From contig SVRQ01000002.1 of assembly GCA_015064725.1 (NCBI GenBank), forward strand, positions 78,753-142,752: a stretch of DNA of 64,000 nucleotides, read 5' to 3'. Positions within the stretch are counted from its first letter, which is position 1. Every line of letters starts with the position of its first letter. A program made the translations under genes and the position numbers. The notes beneath the pieces are model-generated. The model made no database searches. It had not been told where the DNA came from and saw only the letters and a list, made by a program, of their open reading frames with translations. This DNA is from Oscillospiraceae bacterium (GTDB taxonomy: Bacteria; Bacillota; Clostridia; Oscillospirales; CAG-272). Below, in pieces: positions 9,304 through 17,256 of the stretch.

Positions 9304-9859
9304 AAAAACTCAGGAACAGAACAACGAAAAAAACAAGATAAGTGAGCTTATCAAGGAATCCTTGGGCAGCGTGCGCGAATTTTTGGACGCAAATACCGTT
9401 ACGGGTACGCCCATCGAAACAGCTTCCGGCACGGTCATCATCCCGATCTCCAAGATCTCTATGGGATTTGCCGGCGGCGGCAACGATTACGCAGGCAAGA
9501 ACGCAAGCGCAAAGCAGAAGAACAATTTCGGCGGAGGCGGCGGCACGGGCGTTTCCGTTGTTCCGATCGGTTTCCTCGTTGTTGACAGCGAGGGCAAGGT
9601 GGAGATGATAAACATCAACAACCCCGGCAACGATATCGGCTCCTCTATCGAAAGCATTGTGGAAAAGCTTCCCGCGATTATGGACAAGCTCAAAGAGACG
9701 TTTGAAAAGAAAAAGGCGGAAAAAGAAGAAAAGAAGGCGGAAGAAGCCACCGAAAACGCCGAAAACACGGAAAACGCCGAAAGCAAACAGGAAGAAAACG
9801 AAAAGACTGAAAAAAGTTTTGAAATAAAATCCTCCAAAACGGAAGAAAAAGCCGAATAA
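9296..9859 (+). CDS. ytfJ: Sporulation protein YtfJ (GerW family)
   Basis: A 187-residue protein. The N-terminal two thirds match YtfJ: 'DANTVTGTPIE', then 'PISKISMGFAGGG', a Gly-rich loop and 'VVPIGFLVV'. In Bacillus the family is made in the forespore and supports germination. The C-terminal third (after about residue 125) is a Lys/Glu/Ala/Asn low-complexity tail longer than in typical members. The gene overlaps the DUF2953 gene by 8 nt. A terminator hairpin straddles its stop codon. Its presence is the clearest hint that the organism can form endospores. Confidence 0.9.
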   Translation: MREKTQEQNNEKNKISELIKESLGSVREFLDANTVTGTPIETASGTVIIPISKISMGFAGGGNDYAGKNASAKQKNNFGGGGGTGVSVVPIGFLVVDSEGKVEMININNPGNDIGSSIESIVEKLPAIMDKLKETFEKKKAEKEEKKAEEATENAENTENAESKQEENEKTEKSFEIKSSKTEEKAE

Positions 9860-9870
9860 AGCGGCTTTTT
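9846..9870 (+). terminator. Intrinsic terminator overlapping the ytfJ stop
   Basis: AAAAAGCCG, seven-base loop, CGGCTTTTT. The left arm lies inside the last ytfJ codons and the stop codon is in the loop. Confidence 0.75.
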
Positions 9871-9908
9871 CCACGGCGTATTCGGAATAAAAACGAAAAA
9901 TTCCCGAA

Positions 9909-9942
9909 AAATATATTTAAAAATATATTTTCGGAGAAGAAG
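9909..9942 (+). repeat. AT-rich inverted repeat upstream of the dacF RBS
   Basis: CCGAAAAATATATTT and AATATATTTTCGG form a stem of about 13 bp around a short A-rich loop. Its right arm ends in the CGG that begins the dacF ribosome binding site (CGGAGAAG). It could partly occlude the site or be a weak operator. Confidence 0.5.
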
Positions 9943-9943
9943 A

Positions 9944-11035
9944 ATGAAAAAAATAACGGCTCTTTTGCTTCTTTTGATGCTCTGTGCGCTCCCTTTGCGC
10001 GTAAGCGCGCTTGACGTAAGCGCGCACAGTGCCGTGCTTATAGAAGCGGAAAGCGGAAAAATAATTTTTGCAAAAGACGAAAACACGCGCCGCGGTATGG
10101 CAAGCACCACGAAGATAGTAACGGCTCTTGTGGCAATAGAGAATATGCCGCTTGATACCGTTCTCACCGTACCGCGTGAGGCCGTGGGTGTCGAGGGCTC
10201 TTCCGTATATCTTACCGAAGGCGAAACGCTGACTCTGGAGGATCTGCTTTACGCGCTTATGCTTCAGAGCGCGAACGATGCGGCGGCGGTCATTGCGCTT
10301 GCCGTCGGCGGAAGCATCGAGGGCTTTGCCGATATGATGAACGAAAAGTGTGCCTCTCTCGGGCTTACGGATACGCACTTTGAAAATCCGCACGGGCTTG
10401 ACGGGGATTCCCATTATACTACGGCATACGAGCTTGCGCTGCTCTCTGCCTACGCGCTTGAAAACGAAGATTTTGCGCGTATCGTTTCCACGGAAAAGAG
10501 GACGATAGAAACGCAGGGCGGAAATACCCCTTTTCGCGTGCTTGTGAATCATAACCGCTTGCTAAGGACTTACGATGATGTTATCGGAGTAAAGACGGGA
10601 TTTACGAAAAAATGCGGAAGGACGCTTGTTTCCGCGGCGGAACGGGACGGGGTGCGCCTTGTCTGCGTTACGCTTAACGATGGCGACGATTGGCGCGACC
10701 ACCGCGCTATGCTCGACCTTGGCTTTGAGCTATACGAAAGTGTGAGCATTGCGGCGGCGGGGGAGCTTTCTTTCGATATTCCCGTTGTGGGCGGAGAGGC
10801 GGAAACGGTGAGCGTTTCCAATAAAGAGGAGCTTCGGCTTACTCTCCCGAGGGACCGCGGGGATATAACCGTGAAAACCGAGCTTGAAAGATTTATATAT
10901 GCGGGGCTTCCCGCAGGAAGCCGCGCAGGGCGCGCACGCTTTTTCCTTGATGGAAAGCAGATAGGTGCGCTTACTCTCTACACGGCGGAAGATATTCCGA
11001 AAAAGACCGTTAAGCGCGGCTTTTTCGGGAAATAA
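9944..11035 (+). CDS. dacF: D-alanyl-D-alanine carboxypeptidase (DacF/DacB type)
   Basis: A 363-residue serine peptidase of family S11 that trims the terminal D-Ala of peptidoglycan stem peptides outside the membrane. A signal peptide ends near ALDVSA (about residue 23). The three penicillin-binding motifs are present: S54-T-T-K57, S109-A-N111 and K217-T-G219. A C-terminal beta-rich domain and a short basic end follow. The genome position after ytfJ and before rluB matches the dacF/dacB region of spore formers, so a role in spore cortex or vegetative wall trimming is plausible. CGGAGAAG precedes ATG 9944. Confidence 0.93.
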   Translation: MKKITALLLLLMLCALPLRVSALDVSAHSAVLIEAESGKIIFAKDENTRRGMASTTKIVTALVAIENMPLDTVLTVPREAVGVEGSSVYLTEGETLTLEDLLYALMLQSANDAAAVIALAVGGSIEGFADMMNEKCASLGLTDTHFENPHGLDGDSHYTTAYELALLSAYALENEDFARIVSTEKRTIETQGGNTPFRVLVNHNRLLRTYDDVIGVKTGFTKKCGRTLVSAAERDGVRLVCVTLNDGDDWRDHRAMLDLGFELYESVSIAAAGELSFDIPVVGGEAETVSVSNKEELRLTLPRDRGDITVKTELERFIYAGLPAGSRAGRARFFLDGKQIGALTLYTAEDIPKKTVKRGFFGK

Positions 11036-11055
11036 TAATTTAGGAATTTGCATTT

Positions 11056-11766
11056 ATGGAGAAAAGACTTCAAAAATTTATGTCCGAGGCGGGAGTTATG
11101 TCCCGCCGCGCGGCAGAAGAAGAGATAGAAAGAGGCAACGTCACGGTGAACGGCGTGCGCGCCGTCCTCGGTCAGAAGATAGACGATGAGGTTGACGTTG
11201 TGGAATACCGCGGCAAGCGCATCGGCACTGCCGCAAAAAAGAACGTGTATATTATGCTCAATAAGCCCGTAGGCTACGTTACCACGATGAACGATGAGCA
11301 GGGCAGAGCCTGCGTTGCGGAGCTTGTTGCGGACGTCGGTACGCGAGTTTACCCCATCGGCAGACTTGACAAGGAAAGCGAAGGCTTGCTTCTTTTCACA
11401 AACGACGGTGAGCTTGCAAACCGCCTTATGCACCCGCGCTACCACAAGCCCAAGGTGTACCACGTTAAGGTGCGAGGCAAGGTCGAACCGGAAAAGATAC
11501 GCGCGCTTTCAAGACCTATGAAGATAGACGATTATACGGCAAAGCCCGTAAACGTATCCGTTATCACGATGAAAGAGGAATATACGGTGCTTGCAATGGA
11601 GCTTTTTGAGGGAAGAAACCGCCAGATAAGAAAAATGTGCGAGCAGGTGGAGCTTGATATAATCACACTTCGCCGCATTTCGCTCGGCTCGCTCAAGCTC
11701 GGCGACCTTCGCCCCGGTAAGTGGAGATACCTTACAAGAAGCGAAATAGATGCGCTTATGTCTTAA
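11056..11766 (+). CDS. rluB: 23S rRNA pseudouridine synthase, RluB family
   Basis: A 236-residue enzyme of the RsuA/RluB family. An N-terminal S4 RNA-binding domain (about 1-60) is followed by the catalytic domain with GRLDKESEGLLLFTNDG, where the first Asp is the nucleophile. Closing motifs include EGRNRQIRKM. In Bacillus the RluB homologue sits close to dacB/scpB as here. No strong RBS is visible before ATG 11056. The stop is 11 nt before the next start, suggesting co-transcription. Confidence 0.92.
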   Translation: MEKRLQKFMSEAGVMSRRAAEEEIERGNVTVNGVRAVLGQKIDDEVDVVEYRGKRIGTAAKKNVYIMLNKPVGYVTTMNDEQGRACVAELVADVGTRVYPIGRLDKESEGLLLFTNDGELANRLMHPRYHKPKVYHVKVRGKVEPEKIRALSRPMKIDDYTAKPVNVSVITMKEEYTVLAMELFEGRNRQIRKMCEQVELDIITLRRISLGSLKLGDLRPGKWRYLTRSEIDALMS

Positions 11767-11777
11767 AGGAGAAAATA

Positions 11778-12158
11778 ATGCTTACAGTAAAACCTATTGA
11801 TAAGAAAGAAGACCAGAAAACGCTTTGCGAAAAATGCTCCGTTACATATAATGCGGATTATTTTGCATATTCCGCATATGAGGACGGCGTATTCCTCGGC
11901 GTTTGCCAATTCAGTATGCGCGACGGCGCAGGGCATATATACGATATCGCACCCGCACCGGACACGGACGATTTTACCTCGCAGTTCGTTTTGGGACGTG
12001 CGGCGCTCAATTTTATGGACCTTTGCGGCGTAAAGGATGCATATTTCGAGGGGGAAGAAAGCAGACTCACCCTTGCCGTAGGCTTTAAAAAGCTCGATGA
12101 CGGCAGACTTTATATGAACCTTGAGGGATTTTTCACGAGCGATCCCTGCAAGCACTGA
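11778..12158 (+). CDS. Small GNAT-like protein of unknown function
   Basis: 126 residues. I place the start at ATG 11778 because AAAGGAG lies 7 nt upstream; the ORF-track start at 11721 would run into rluB. The strand-helix pattern ('AYEDGVFLGVCQF', then 'GRAALNFMDLCGVKDAYFEG') resembles a degenerate acyltransferase fold of the GNAT type, but I do not see a convincing acetyl-CoA loop. It is the last gene of the scpA-rluB run. Substrate and activity are unknown. Confidence 0.6.
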   Translation: MLTVKPIDKKEDQKTLCEKCSVTYNADYFAYSAYEDGVFLGVCQFSMRDGAGHIYDIAPAPDTDDFTSQFVLGRAALNFMDLCGVKDAYFEGEESRLTLAVGFKKLDDGRLYMNLEGFFTSDPCKH

Positions 12159-12218
12159 GGAAAAACAAGTTATTTTGGCAAAAGATTTTTACTTTTATAA
12201 AAAAGTTGCAAAACTCGG

Positions 12219-12247
12219 TTTACAATTTTGAAATATTGTGGTAAAAT
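12219..12247 (+). promoter_or_regulatory. Sigma-A promoter for prfB
   Basis: TTTACA, 17 bp, TAAAAT, with TGG directly before the -10 (extended -10). Confidence 0.7.
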
Positions 12248-12304
12248 AGTAATGAACATACCATAAATTTCCGAAAACAACGCTTTGTGCGTGGGAGGAC
12301 AGAC

Positions 12305-13405
12305 TTGATAGTACAACTTGAAGAAGCAAAATACAAGCTTTTGGAGCTTGAGGACGCGGTAAAAGAGCTTGCGTCCGCGATAAAAATAGATAAGCTTACG
12401 GCAAAAATAGCAGAGCTTGAAGAGCAGACTGCCGCGCCCGGCTTCTGGGAAACGGAAGGCTCCGGCAAGGTATTGCAGGATCTTAAAAGAGCAAAAGATA
12501 AGATCGAAGAATATAATAGCCTTAAAGCGCAGACGGAAGACGCGCTTATGCTTGCCGAAATGGGCATAGAAGAAAACGACGAAAGCGTTGTTGACGAAGT
12601 GCTTTCGGAGCTTGCCGAAATAGAAAAGGGCGAGGAAAAGATGCGCCTTGAAACGCTTCTTTCCGGCGAATACGACGGCTGTAACGCCATCGTTTCCCTC
12701 CATCCCGGTGCAGGCGGTACGGAAGCGCAGGATTGGGCGCAGATGCTCTACCGTATGTACACGCGCTGGGCAGAACGCCACGGCTACACAGTCAAGCTCC
12801 TTGACTGGCTCGACGGCGAAGAAGCGGGTATCAAGAGCGCGACCATCCTTATCGAAGGCGACAATGTTTACGGTTACCTTAAAAGTGAGCACGGCGTTCA
12901 CAGACTTGTGCGCGTTTCTCCCTTTGACGGCTCCGGCAGAAGGCACACATCTTTCGCCTCCGTCGAGGTCACACCCGAGCTTGATGACAGCACGGATATA
13001 GAGCTCAAGGCGGAAGACCTTGAAATTACGGCGCACCGCGCAAGCGGCGCAGGCGGTCAGCATATCAATAAGACCGACTCCGCTATCCGTATCGTTCACA
13101 AGCCCACGGGTATTGTTGTAGGCTGCCAAACAGAGCGCAGCCAGCTCCAGAACAAAGAAACAGCCCTCAAGATGCTTAAAAGTAAGCTTGCGGAGATCAA
13201 AGCAAGAGAAAACCTTGAAAAGATCGAAGACATCCGCGGCGAAAAAACGAACATCGAATGGGGCTCTCAGATCCGTTCCTACGTGTTTATGCCCTATACG
13301 CTGGCGAAAGACAGCCGCACCTCTTATGAGGACGGAAACATTACAGCCGTTATGGACGGTGAGATAGACGGATTTATCAACGCTTATCTCAAAATGAAAG
13401 TGTAA
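12305..13405 (+). CDS. prfB: Peptide chain release factor 2, no programmed frameshift
   Basis: A class I release factor that reads UAA and UGA and triggers hydrolysis of peptidyl-tRNA. The stop-codon reading motif SPF ('RVSPFDGSGRRHTSF') marks it as RF2, and the catalytic SGAGGQHINK loop is intact. I prefer TTG 12305 because GGGAGG lies 7 nt upstream; the GTG at 12287 overlaps that site. The result is 366 residues, normal for RF2. Many bacteria need a +1 frameshift at an in-frame UGA near codon 25; here the frame is continuous, so that autoregulation is absent. prmC, whose product methylates the GGQ glutamine, is also in this window (28.6 kb). Confidence 0.95.
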   Translation: MIVQLEEAKYKLLELEDAVKELASAIKIDKLTAKIAELEEQTAAPGFWETEGSGKVLQDLKRAKDKIEEYNSLKAQTEDALMLAEMGIEENDESVVDEVLSELAEIEKGEEKMRLETLLSGEYDGCNAIVSLHPGAGGTEAQDWAQMLYRMYTRWAERHGYTVKLLDWLDGEEAGIKSATILIEGDNVYGYLKSEHGVHRLVRVSPFDGSGRRHTSFASVEVTPELDDSTDIELKAEDLEITAHRASGAGGQHINKTDSAIRIVHKPTGIVVGCQTERSQLQNKETALKMLKSKLAEIKARENLEKIEDIRGEKTNIEWGSQIRSYVFMPYTLAKDSRTSYEDGNITAVMDGEIDGFINAYLKMKV

Positions 13406-13429
13406 TTTTTTTAAAGGAGGATATATATT

Positions 13430-13768
13430 ATGTTCAAAAACACAAAATTCTACGTGGCTATTGCCCTCATCGCGCAGTCCATCGCATCTTTGGTTGCTTT
13501 CATCATTTTGGCAACTAAGAAAAAAGGCATTTCCGCAGCGTTCCTCGCTATTTCCGGCGTAAGCGGCGCGGCAGGTGCATACCTTATGTGCGAATGCTAC
13601 AATGAAGAAAAAGACTTTGAAGAATATTGCGACGGCGATTGCGAAGCTTGCGATGAATGCGAAGATTGCGAAGCTCTTGAAGAGTGCGAAGCTGAAGAAG
13701 AAGTTGAAGATTTCGAGCTTGAAGGCGAACCCTTTGCACGCGCTGCAGAAGCAAAAGAACACGAATAA
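13430..13768 (+). CDS. Small membrane protein with acidic Cys-rich tail
   Basis: 112 residues with a very good RBS (AAAGGAGG), so likely well translated. Two hydrophobic helices (about 7-28 and 35-53) form a hairpin, followed by a strongly acidic tail with repeated C-x-x-C / C-x-x-x-C spacing (CDGDCEACDECEDCEALEEC). The tail could bind metal, or simply carry charge, on the side where both termini lie. I do not recognise a family. It lies 24 nt after prfB and may share its promoter. A terminator follows. Confidence 0.75.
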   Translation: MFKNTKFYVAIALIAQSIASLVAFIILATKKKGISAAFLAISGVSGAAGAYLMCECYNEEKDFEEYCDGDCEACDECEDCEALEECEAEEEVEDFELEGEPFARAAEAKEHE

Positions 13769-13777
13769 TTCTCAATC

Positions 13778-13804
13778 AAAAAACTCCCGAAAGGGAGTTT
13801 TTTG
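13778..13804 (+). terminator. Intrinsic terminator
   Basis: AAAAAACTCCC, GAAA loop, GGGAGTTTTTT. It ends the prfB transcript. A second hairpin (GGGAGAA/TTCTCCC, then GTTTTG) follows at about 13827-13855. Confidence 0.9.
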
Positions 13805-13860
13805 TTGCGTTTTGTTTATGCTCATAGGGGAGAACTTTGTTCTCCCGTTTTGCTTCTGAC

Positions 13861-14124
13861 TTATTCTTTGCCATTATCTCGCTCTCGCAGTTTTACCGTT
13901 AAAAGCTCATACGAGCAGATATGGAAGTATTGGTACAGATTGTATAAAACTCGGCAGCTCATTTGCGGGGGAACGAAATCGTTTTCGATGGATCGGAGCG
14001 TTTTCATACAAACACCCATAATTCGAATCATTTTTGTACGCGATAGCTGATGTTTTTCCATAAGATATTTTACGTTGTCACATAGGATGAGCTTTTTGCT
14101 ATCTGTTTTTTCTTTACGGTTCAT
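13861..14124 (-). CDS. Helix-turn-helix (XRE-like) protein
   Basis: 87 residues on the minus strand with a strong RBS (AGGAGGT) upstream of the ATG. The segment 'LMEKHQLSRTKMIRIMGVCMKTLRSIEN' is a helix-turn-helix of the lambda-repressor/XRE type, with a short C-terminal extension. It is convergent with the prfB transcript and has no partner gene on its strand. Its target is unknown. Confidence 0.7.
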   Translation of the reverse strand: MNRKEKTDSKKLILCDNVKYLMEKHQLSRTKMIRIMGVCMKTLRSIENDFVPPQMSCRVLYNLYQYFHICSYELLTVKLRERDNGKE

Positions 14125-14601
14125 TTTTTACCTCCTGAATTTTTTATCAGCTCTATTCCGTCTTTTGTTTTGCGATATTCATTTTTATTTACAGTATAGA
14201 CCCTCTCCGTCACGCTTGGCGCGACACCTCTCCCGAAGTGAGAGGCTTTACGCTTTATTTTAATTATAACAATCTTTTTTGAAAAAATTAAAAATGCACC
14301 CTAAGAGGTGCGGAATATTTTTGGAGCTTACAAATGCCTCGTCGCCCGCATTGGCTTGACAGCTTTTTTTTCGTATGATAAAATAAAAACGTACATAATC
14401 CGAAAAAGCTCTGATGAAGTTAGCCTTCCTCCGGGAGGAAGGTGGATTTTGCAAAGCAAAAGACGGAAGGAGAGTGCGAAATTTTTAAAATTTTGTTTGA
14501 TTTTTTGAACGCTTTCTCCTTAAGTCAGCTTGCGCTGACAGCTCCCTTTCGGAGGGAGCTAAGTTAAAAAAATTATTATTGCACAAAAAAGGAGAACTAC
14601 T
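14125..14601. repeat. Gene-free stretch with two REP-like palindromic repeat units
   Basis: No coding potential. Unit one (about 14202-14256) holds CCTCTCC / TCTCCC...GTGAGAGG. Unit two (about 14422-14565) is a chain of hairpins: CCTTCCTCCGGGAGGAAGG, GTCAGCTTGCGCTGAC and AGCTCCCTTTCGGAGGGAGC. Such hairpin units recur between genes in many Clostridia and are probably MITE- or REP-like. A promoter lies between the units, so unit two is transcribed as the 5' UTR of the phosphodiesterase gene. Confidence 0.55.
14356..14384 (+). promoter_or_regulatory. Sigma-A promoter for the YfcE-type phosphodiesterase gene
   Basis: TTGACA, 17 bp, TAAAAT. The leader of about 210 nt contains the hairpin unit at 14422-14565. 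Confidence 0.7.
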
Positions 14602-15117
14602 ATGAAACTTATGATAGCTTCCGATATACACGGCTCGGCGTATTATTGCGAAAAGTTACTTGAAGCATATAAAAAAGAGGGCGCGGAGCGTCTTTTGCTG
14701 CTTGGCGACGTGCTTTACCACGGTCCGCGCAACGATCTGCCCGAAAAATATGCACCAAAAAGCGTTATTTCGATGCTTAACGCGATGAAAAACGAGATCA
14801 TCTGCGTGCGCGGCAACTGCGACACGGAGGTTGACCAGATGGTGCTGGAATTTCCGATACTTTCGGAAACTGCCGTTATCTTTGACGGAAGCGTGAAGAT
14901 ATTTGCAACGCACGGGCATAAATTCAACAAAGATAACCTGCCTCCGCTTTGCGAGGGGGACGTGCTTGTGTATGGTCACACACACGTTCCGATAGACATT
15001 GTTTCCGGCGGGGTAAGATGCCTTAATCCCGGCTCCGTTTCCATTCCCAAGGAGGGAAGCGCGCACGGATATATCATCTACGAAAACGGAGAATTTTCCC
15101 ATAAATCGCTTGACTGA
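14602..15117 (+). CDS. YfcE/MJ0936-type phosphodiesterase
   Basis: A 171-residue metallophosphatase of the calcineurin-like superfamily. All metal-binding motifs are visible: SDIHG near the start, GDVLYHGP, GNCD, THGH and GHTH. The closing 'NPGSVSIPKEG' is typical of the YfcE branch. Such enzymes hydrolyse phosphodiesters in vitro with Mn; the physiological substrate is not known. RBS AAAGGAG precedes the start. The next promoter begins directly after the stop, so it is monocistronic. Confidence 0.9.
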   Translation: MKLMIASDIHGSAYYCEKLLEAYKKEGAERLLLLGDVLYHGPRNDLPEKYAPKSVISMLNAMKNEIICVRGNCDTEVDQMVLEFPILSETAVIFDGSVKIFATHGHKFNKDNLPPLCEGDVLVYGHTHVPIDIVSGGVRCLNPGSVSIPKEGSAHGYIIYENGEFSHKSLD

Positions 15118-15121
15118 ACGG

Positions 15122-15150
15122 TTGACACGAGGAAATTTTTGTGCTATCCT
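15122..15150 (+). promoter_or_regulatory. Sigma-A promoter of the cobalamin-controlled operon
   Basis: TTGACA, 17 bp, TATCCT, starting 5 nt after the previous stop codon and immediately before the riboswitch. Confidence 0.8.
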
Positions 15151-15163
15151 AATTAAAAATAAA

Positions 15164-15260
15164 TATCTTGCGGTGCGGACAAGGAAATCTCGGTGAAAAT
15201 CCGTCGCAACAGCCATTACCGTAATTGCTTTTTGCATAAGTCGGAATGCTTGCCGCCCCG
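15164..15260 (+). promoter_or_regulatory. Cobalamin riboswitch aptamer
   Basis: The order of conserved blocks matches the B12 riboswitch: GGTGAAAATCCGTCGC, ACAGCC, a variable arm, then AAGTCGGAATGCTTGCC. The outer CGG/CCG arms can form P1. The variable arm is short, so it is a compact variant. A loop-bearing hairpin follows (about 15255-15285), a possible kissing partner. The riboswitch is followed by an intrinsic terminator at 15371, so B12 binding probably stops transcription of the two downstream genes. Confidence 0.85.
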
Positions 15261-15370
15261 TCGCTTACCGATACATCGGGCACTTTTGGGTATATAGGAG
15301 AGTGCGGCCGTTTTTGAAGATCCGTTTTTCGCAGGAGCATTTCTGCGCTTTTTCTGCACGGAATTTTGCG

Positions 15371-15407
15371 GCGCTCTTTAGACCTTTGTGTTTAAAGAGC
15401 GCTTTTT
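15371..15407 (+). terminator. Riboswitch-controlled terminator (attenuator)
   Basis: GCGCTCTTTA, 12-nt loop, TAAAGAGCGC, TTTTT. It lies between the aptamer and the DUF4430 gene with no ORF between, so it is the likely expression platform. Confidence 0.8.
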
Positions 15408-15488
15408 GTTTTGAATCGGCGGGCGTTCCGTCTGCGCCTTGTATGAAAATGATGTTTGTTTTATTAAAATCAAAAGGAGAATATCAAA

Positions 15489-16172
15489 ATGAAAAAACAG
15501 GCAAAAAGAATAGTTTCTCTTGTTCTCGCACTTGCAATGCTTGCGCTTTGCGCTCTTACATTTGCATCCTGCGGCGAAAAGGATTACGTTTACGTAACCA
15601 TCGCGGATGAAAAAGGAAACATAGTTGTGGCTTATGAAAAAGTTTACCCAAAAGAGCTCACGGCAGATGCGGCACTCTCTGCGGCGCACGAAAAATTCTA
15701 TGAGGGTGGTTCGGATGGATACGCGAGCGCGGAATCTTCCTACGGTCTTTCTCTTACAAAGCTTTGGGGTACGGAAAACGGCGGCTCTTACGGCTACTAC
15801 GTAAATAACGTTTCCCCCAATTCCCTTTGTGATGCCGTTGCCGTCGGCGACCATATATACGCTTTCGTTTACACGGACCTTGAATCATTCAGCGATAAAT
15901 ATTCTTACTTCAACATAAAGACGGGCGAAGCGAGCCGCGGCTCTACGTTTGAGCTTGAACTTACGTATCTTGATTACGACGAAAATTGGAACATTGTGAA
16001 AAAAGCGGCGGCAGGTGCATATATCACCATCGACGGCGATAGAACGGAGTTTGTGACAGATGAAAACGGCAAGGCCCACGTCAAGATCGCGGAAAAGGGA
16101 GAATACGTTATAAGCGCGGAAAGCGATACGCTCACCCTTGCTCCCGCCGTTGCGCTCATCACGGTAAAATAA
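15489..16172 (+). CDS. DUF4430 (transcobalamin C-terminal-like) lipoprotein, probable B12 binder
   Basis: A 227-residue lipoprotein with a signal peptide ending in the lipobox FASC (about residue 33). Residues about 36-125 match DUF4430, the domain that forms the C-terminal half of vertebrate transcobalamin and intrinsic factor: 'TADAALSAAHEK', 'GTENGGSYGYYVNN' and 'AVGDHIYAFVY'. A second Ig-like beta domain follows (about 140-227, 'TDENGKAHVKI'). The cobalamin riboswitch upstream supports a role in capturing B12 or a related corrinoid at the cell surface. It abuts the next gene. No transporter gene is adjacent. Confidence 0.8.
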   Translation: MKKQAKRIVSLVLALAMLALCALTFASCGEKDYVYVTIADEKGNIVVAYEKVYPKELTADAALSAAHEKFYEGGSDGYASAESSYGLSLTKLWGTENGGSYGYYVNNVSPNSLCDAVAVGDHIYAFVYTDLESFSDKYSYFNIKTGEASRGSTFELELTYLDYDENWNIVKKAAAGAYITIDGDRTEFVTDENGKAHVKIAEKGEYVISAESDTLTLAPAVALITVK

Positions 16173-17255
16173 ATGAAAAGAGTTTTTTCTTTGCTTTTGG
16201 CGGCAATGTTGTTTAGCTTTGCTTTTTCGGCTTCTGCCTTTGACGTGCGTGACGATATAGACGGTATCGCCTCGTACAAAACGAAGGAATACGGCGCGAA
16301 AAGCGTGCAAGGGCTTGCGGATGCCCTTGCCGAGGATGCCGGAAAGGGCGCGGAGTGGTACGCGATAAGCCTTTGTGCGCTCGGAGAATACGATATGAGT
16401 GCATACGTACAGGCACTTGCGGACTTTCTTTCCGAAAATAAGCTTATGGGCACGGAGGCACAAAGGTGTGCGCTTGCCTTTATCGCTTGCGGCGTTAAGA
16501 GCGATTACATAGATCGTGCCGCGGAAAATTATATAGGCAAGCAGGGAATGATGAGCTATATCTGGGGGCTTCATCTTCTTAACAATGGTGCAAAAAGCTC
16601 CGTTTATACGGCGGAGAGTACGGCTCTTGCAATTATAGAGCGTCAATGCACGGACGGCGGTTTTTCCATTACGGGGGAGCGCGGCGACGTTGACGTAACG
16701 TCAATGGCTCTTTGCGCGCTTGCACCGCATATAAAAAATAACGATGAGATCGCAGATTCCGCGCAAAAAGCACTCTCTTTTCTGTCGGCCGCACAGCTTG
16801 AAAACGGCGGCTTTAAAAGCCGCGGAGAGGAAAACAGCGAAAGCGCGGCGCAGGTCATAACCGCGCTTTGTTCTCTTGGCATCGACCCTCGGACGGATGC
16901 GCGATTTATCAAAAACGGCAATAGTGCGCTTGACGCACTTTCCTCATATAAGCTCGCAGGCGGAGCTTACGAGCATACAAGCGGCGCGGGTGCGAACGAT
17001 ATAGCGACACAGCAGGCTCTTTACGCGCTCATCTCCCTTCAAATGTTTGACGAGGGGAAAGGCTCCTTCTTCATTTTTGAAGATAAAGGGGATAAAACTC
17101 CTGCGGGTTTTCGCGATGTGGAATTTGAGCGCGGAAACGGCGAAGTGCCCAAAGAAAAGGCGGATATAAAGACCATCGTGTGCGTTGCGGTGATCGGCGT
17201 TTGCGCGCTCGGCATTGCGGCGGCTTTGCTTATGCCTAAGAAGAAAAAAGAATAA
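16173..17255 (+). CDS. Membrane-anchored alpha/alpha-barrel protein (transcobalamin N-terminal-like)
   Basis: 360 residues. A signal peptide (about 1-23) is followed by a repeated-helix domain of the terpene-cyclase/prenyltransferase-like alpha6-alpha6 toroid type, with GGF and GGA turns ('CTDGGFSITGERG', 'ENGGFKSRGEEN', 'LAGGAYEHTSG'). A C-terminal membrane helix and a basic KKKKE end anchor it with the barrel outside. The start codon directly follows the DUF4430 stop, so the two are made together under the riboswitch. Intrinsic factor and transcobalamin consist of just such a barrel plus a DUF4430 domain, so this is probably the other half of a two-piece B12-binding protein. The barrel fold is a confident guess; ligand binding is inference. 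Confidence 0.7.
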   Translation: MKRVFSLLLAAMLFSFAFSASAFDVRDDIDGIASYKTKEYGAKSVQGLADALAEDAGKGAEWYAISLCALGEYDMSAYVQALADFLSENKLMGTEAQRCALAFIACGVKSDYIDRAAENYIGKQGMMSYIWGLHLLNNGAKSSVYTAESTALAIIERQCTDGGFSITGERGDVDVTSMALCALAPHIKNNDEIADSAQKALSFLSAAQLENGGFKSRGEENSESAAQVITALCSLGIDPRTDARFIKNGNSALDALSSYKLAGGAYEHTSGAGANDIATQQALYALISLQMFDEGKGSFFIFEDKGDKTPAGFRDVEFERGNGEVPKEKADIKTIVCVAVIGVCALGIAAALLMPKKKKE

Positions 17256-17256
17256 A

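Noticed and set aside
12281-12330. Programmed +1 frameshift in prfB
   Set aside because: No UGA interrupts the frame and a well-placed RBS leads to a full-length product.
12170-13762. 530-codon ORF on the minus strand
   Set aside because: Runs antisense through prfB and the Cys-rich protein; no start signal and Phe/Cys-rich composition.
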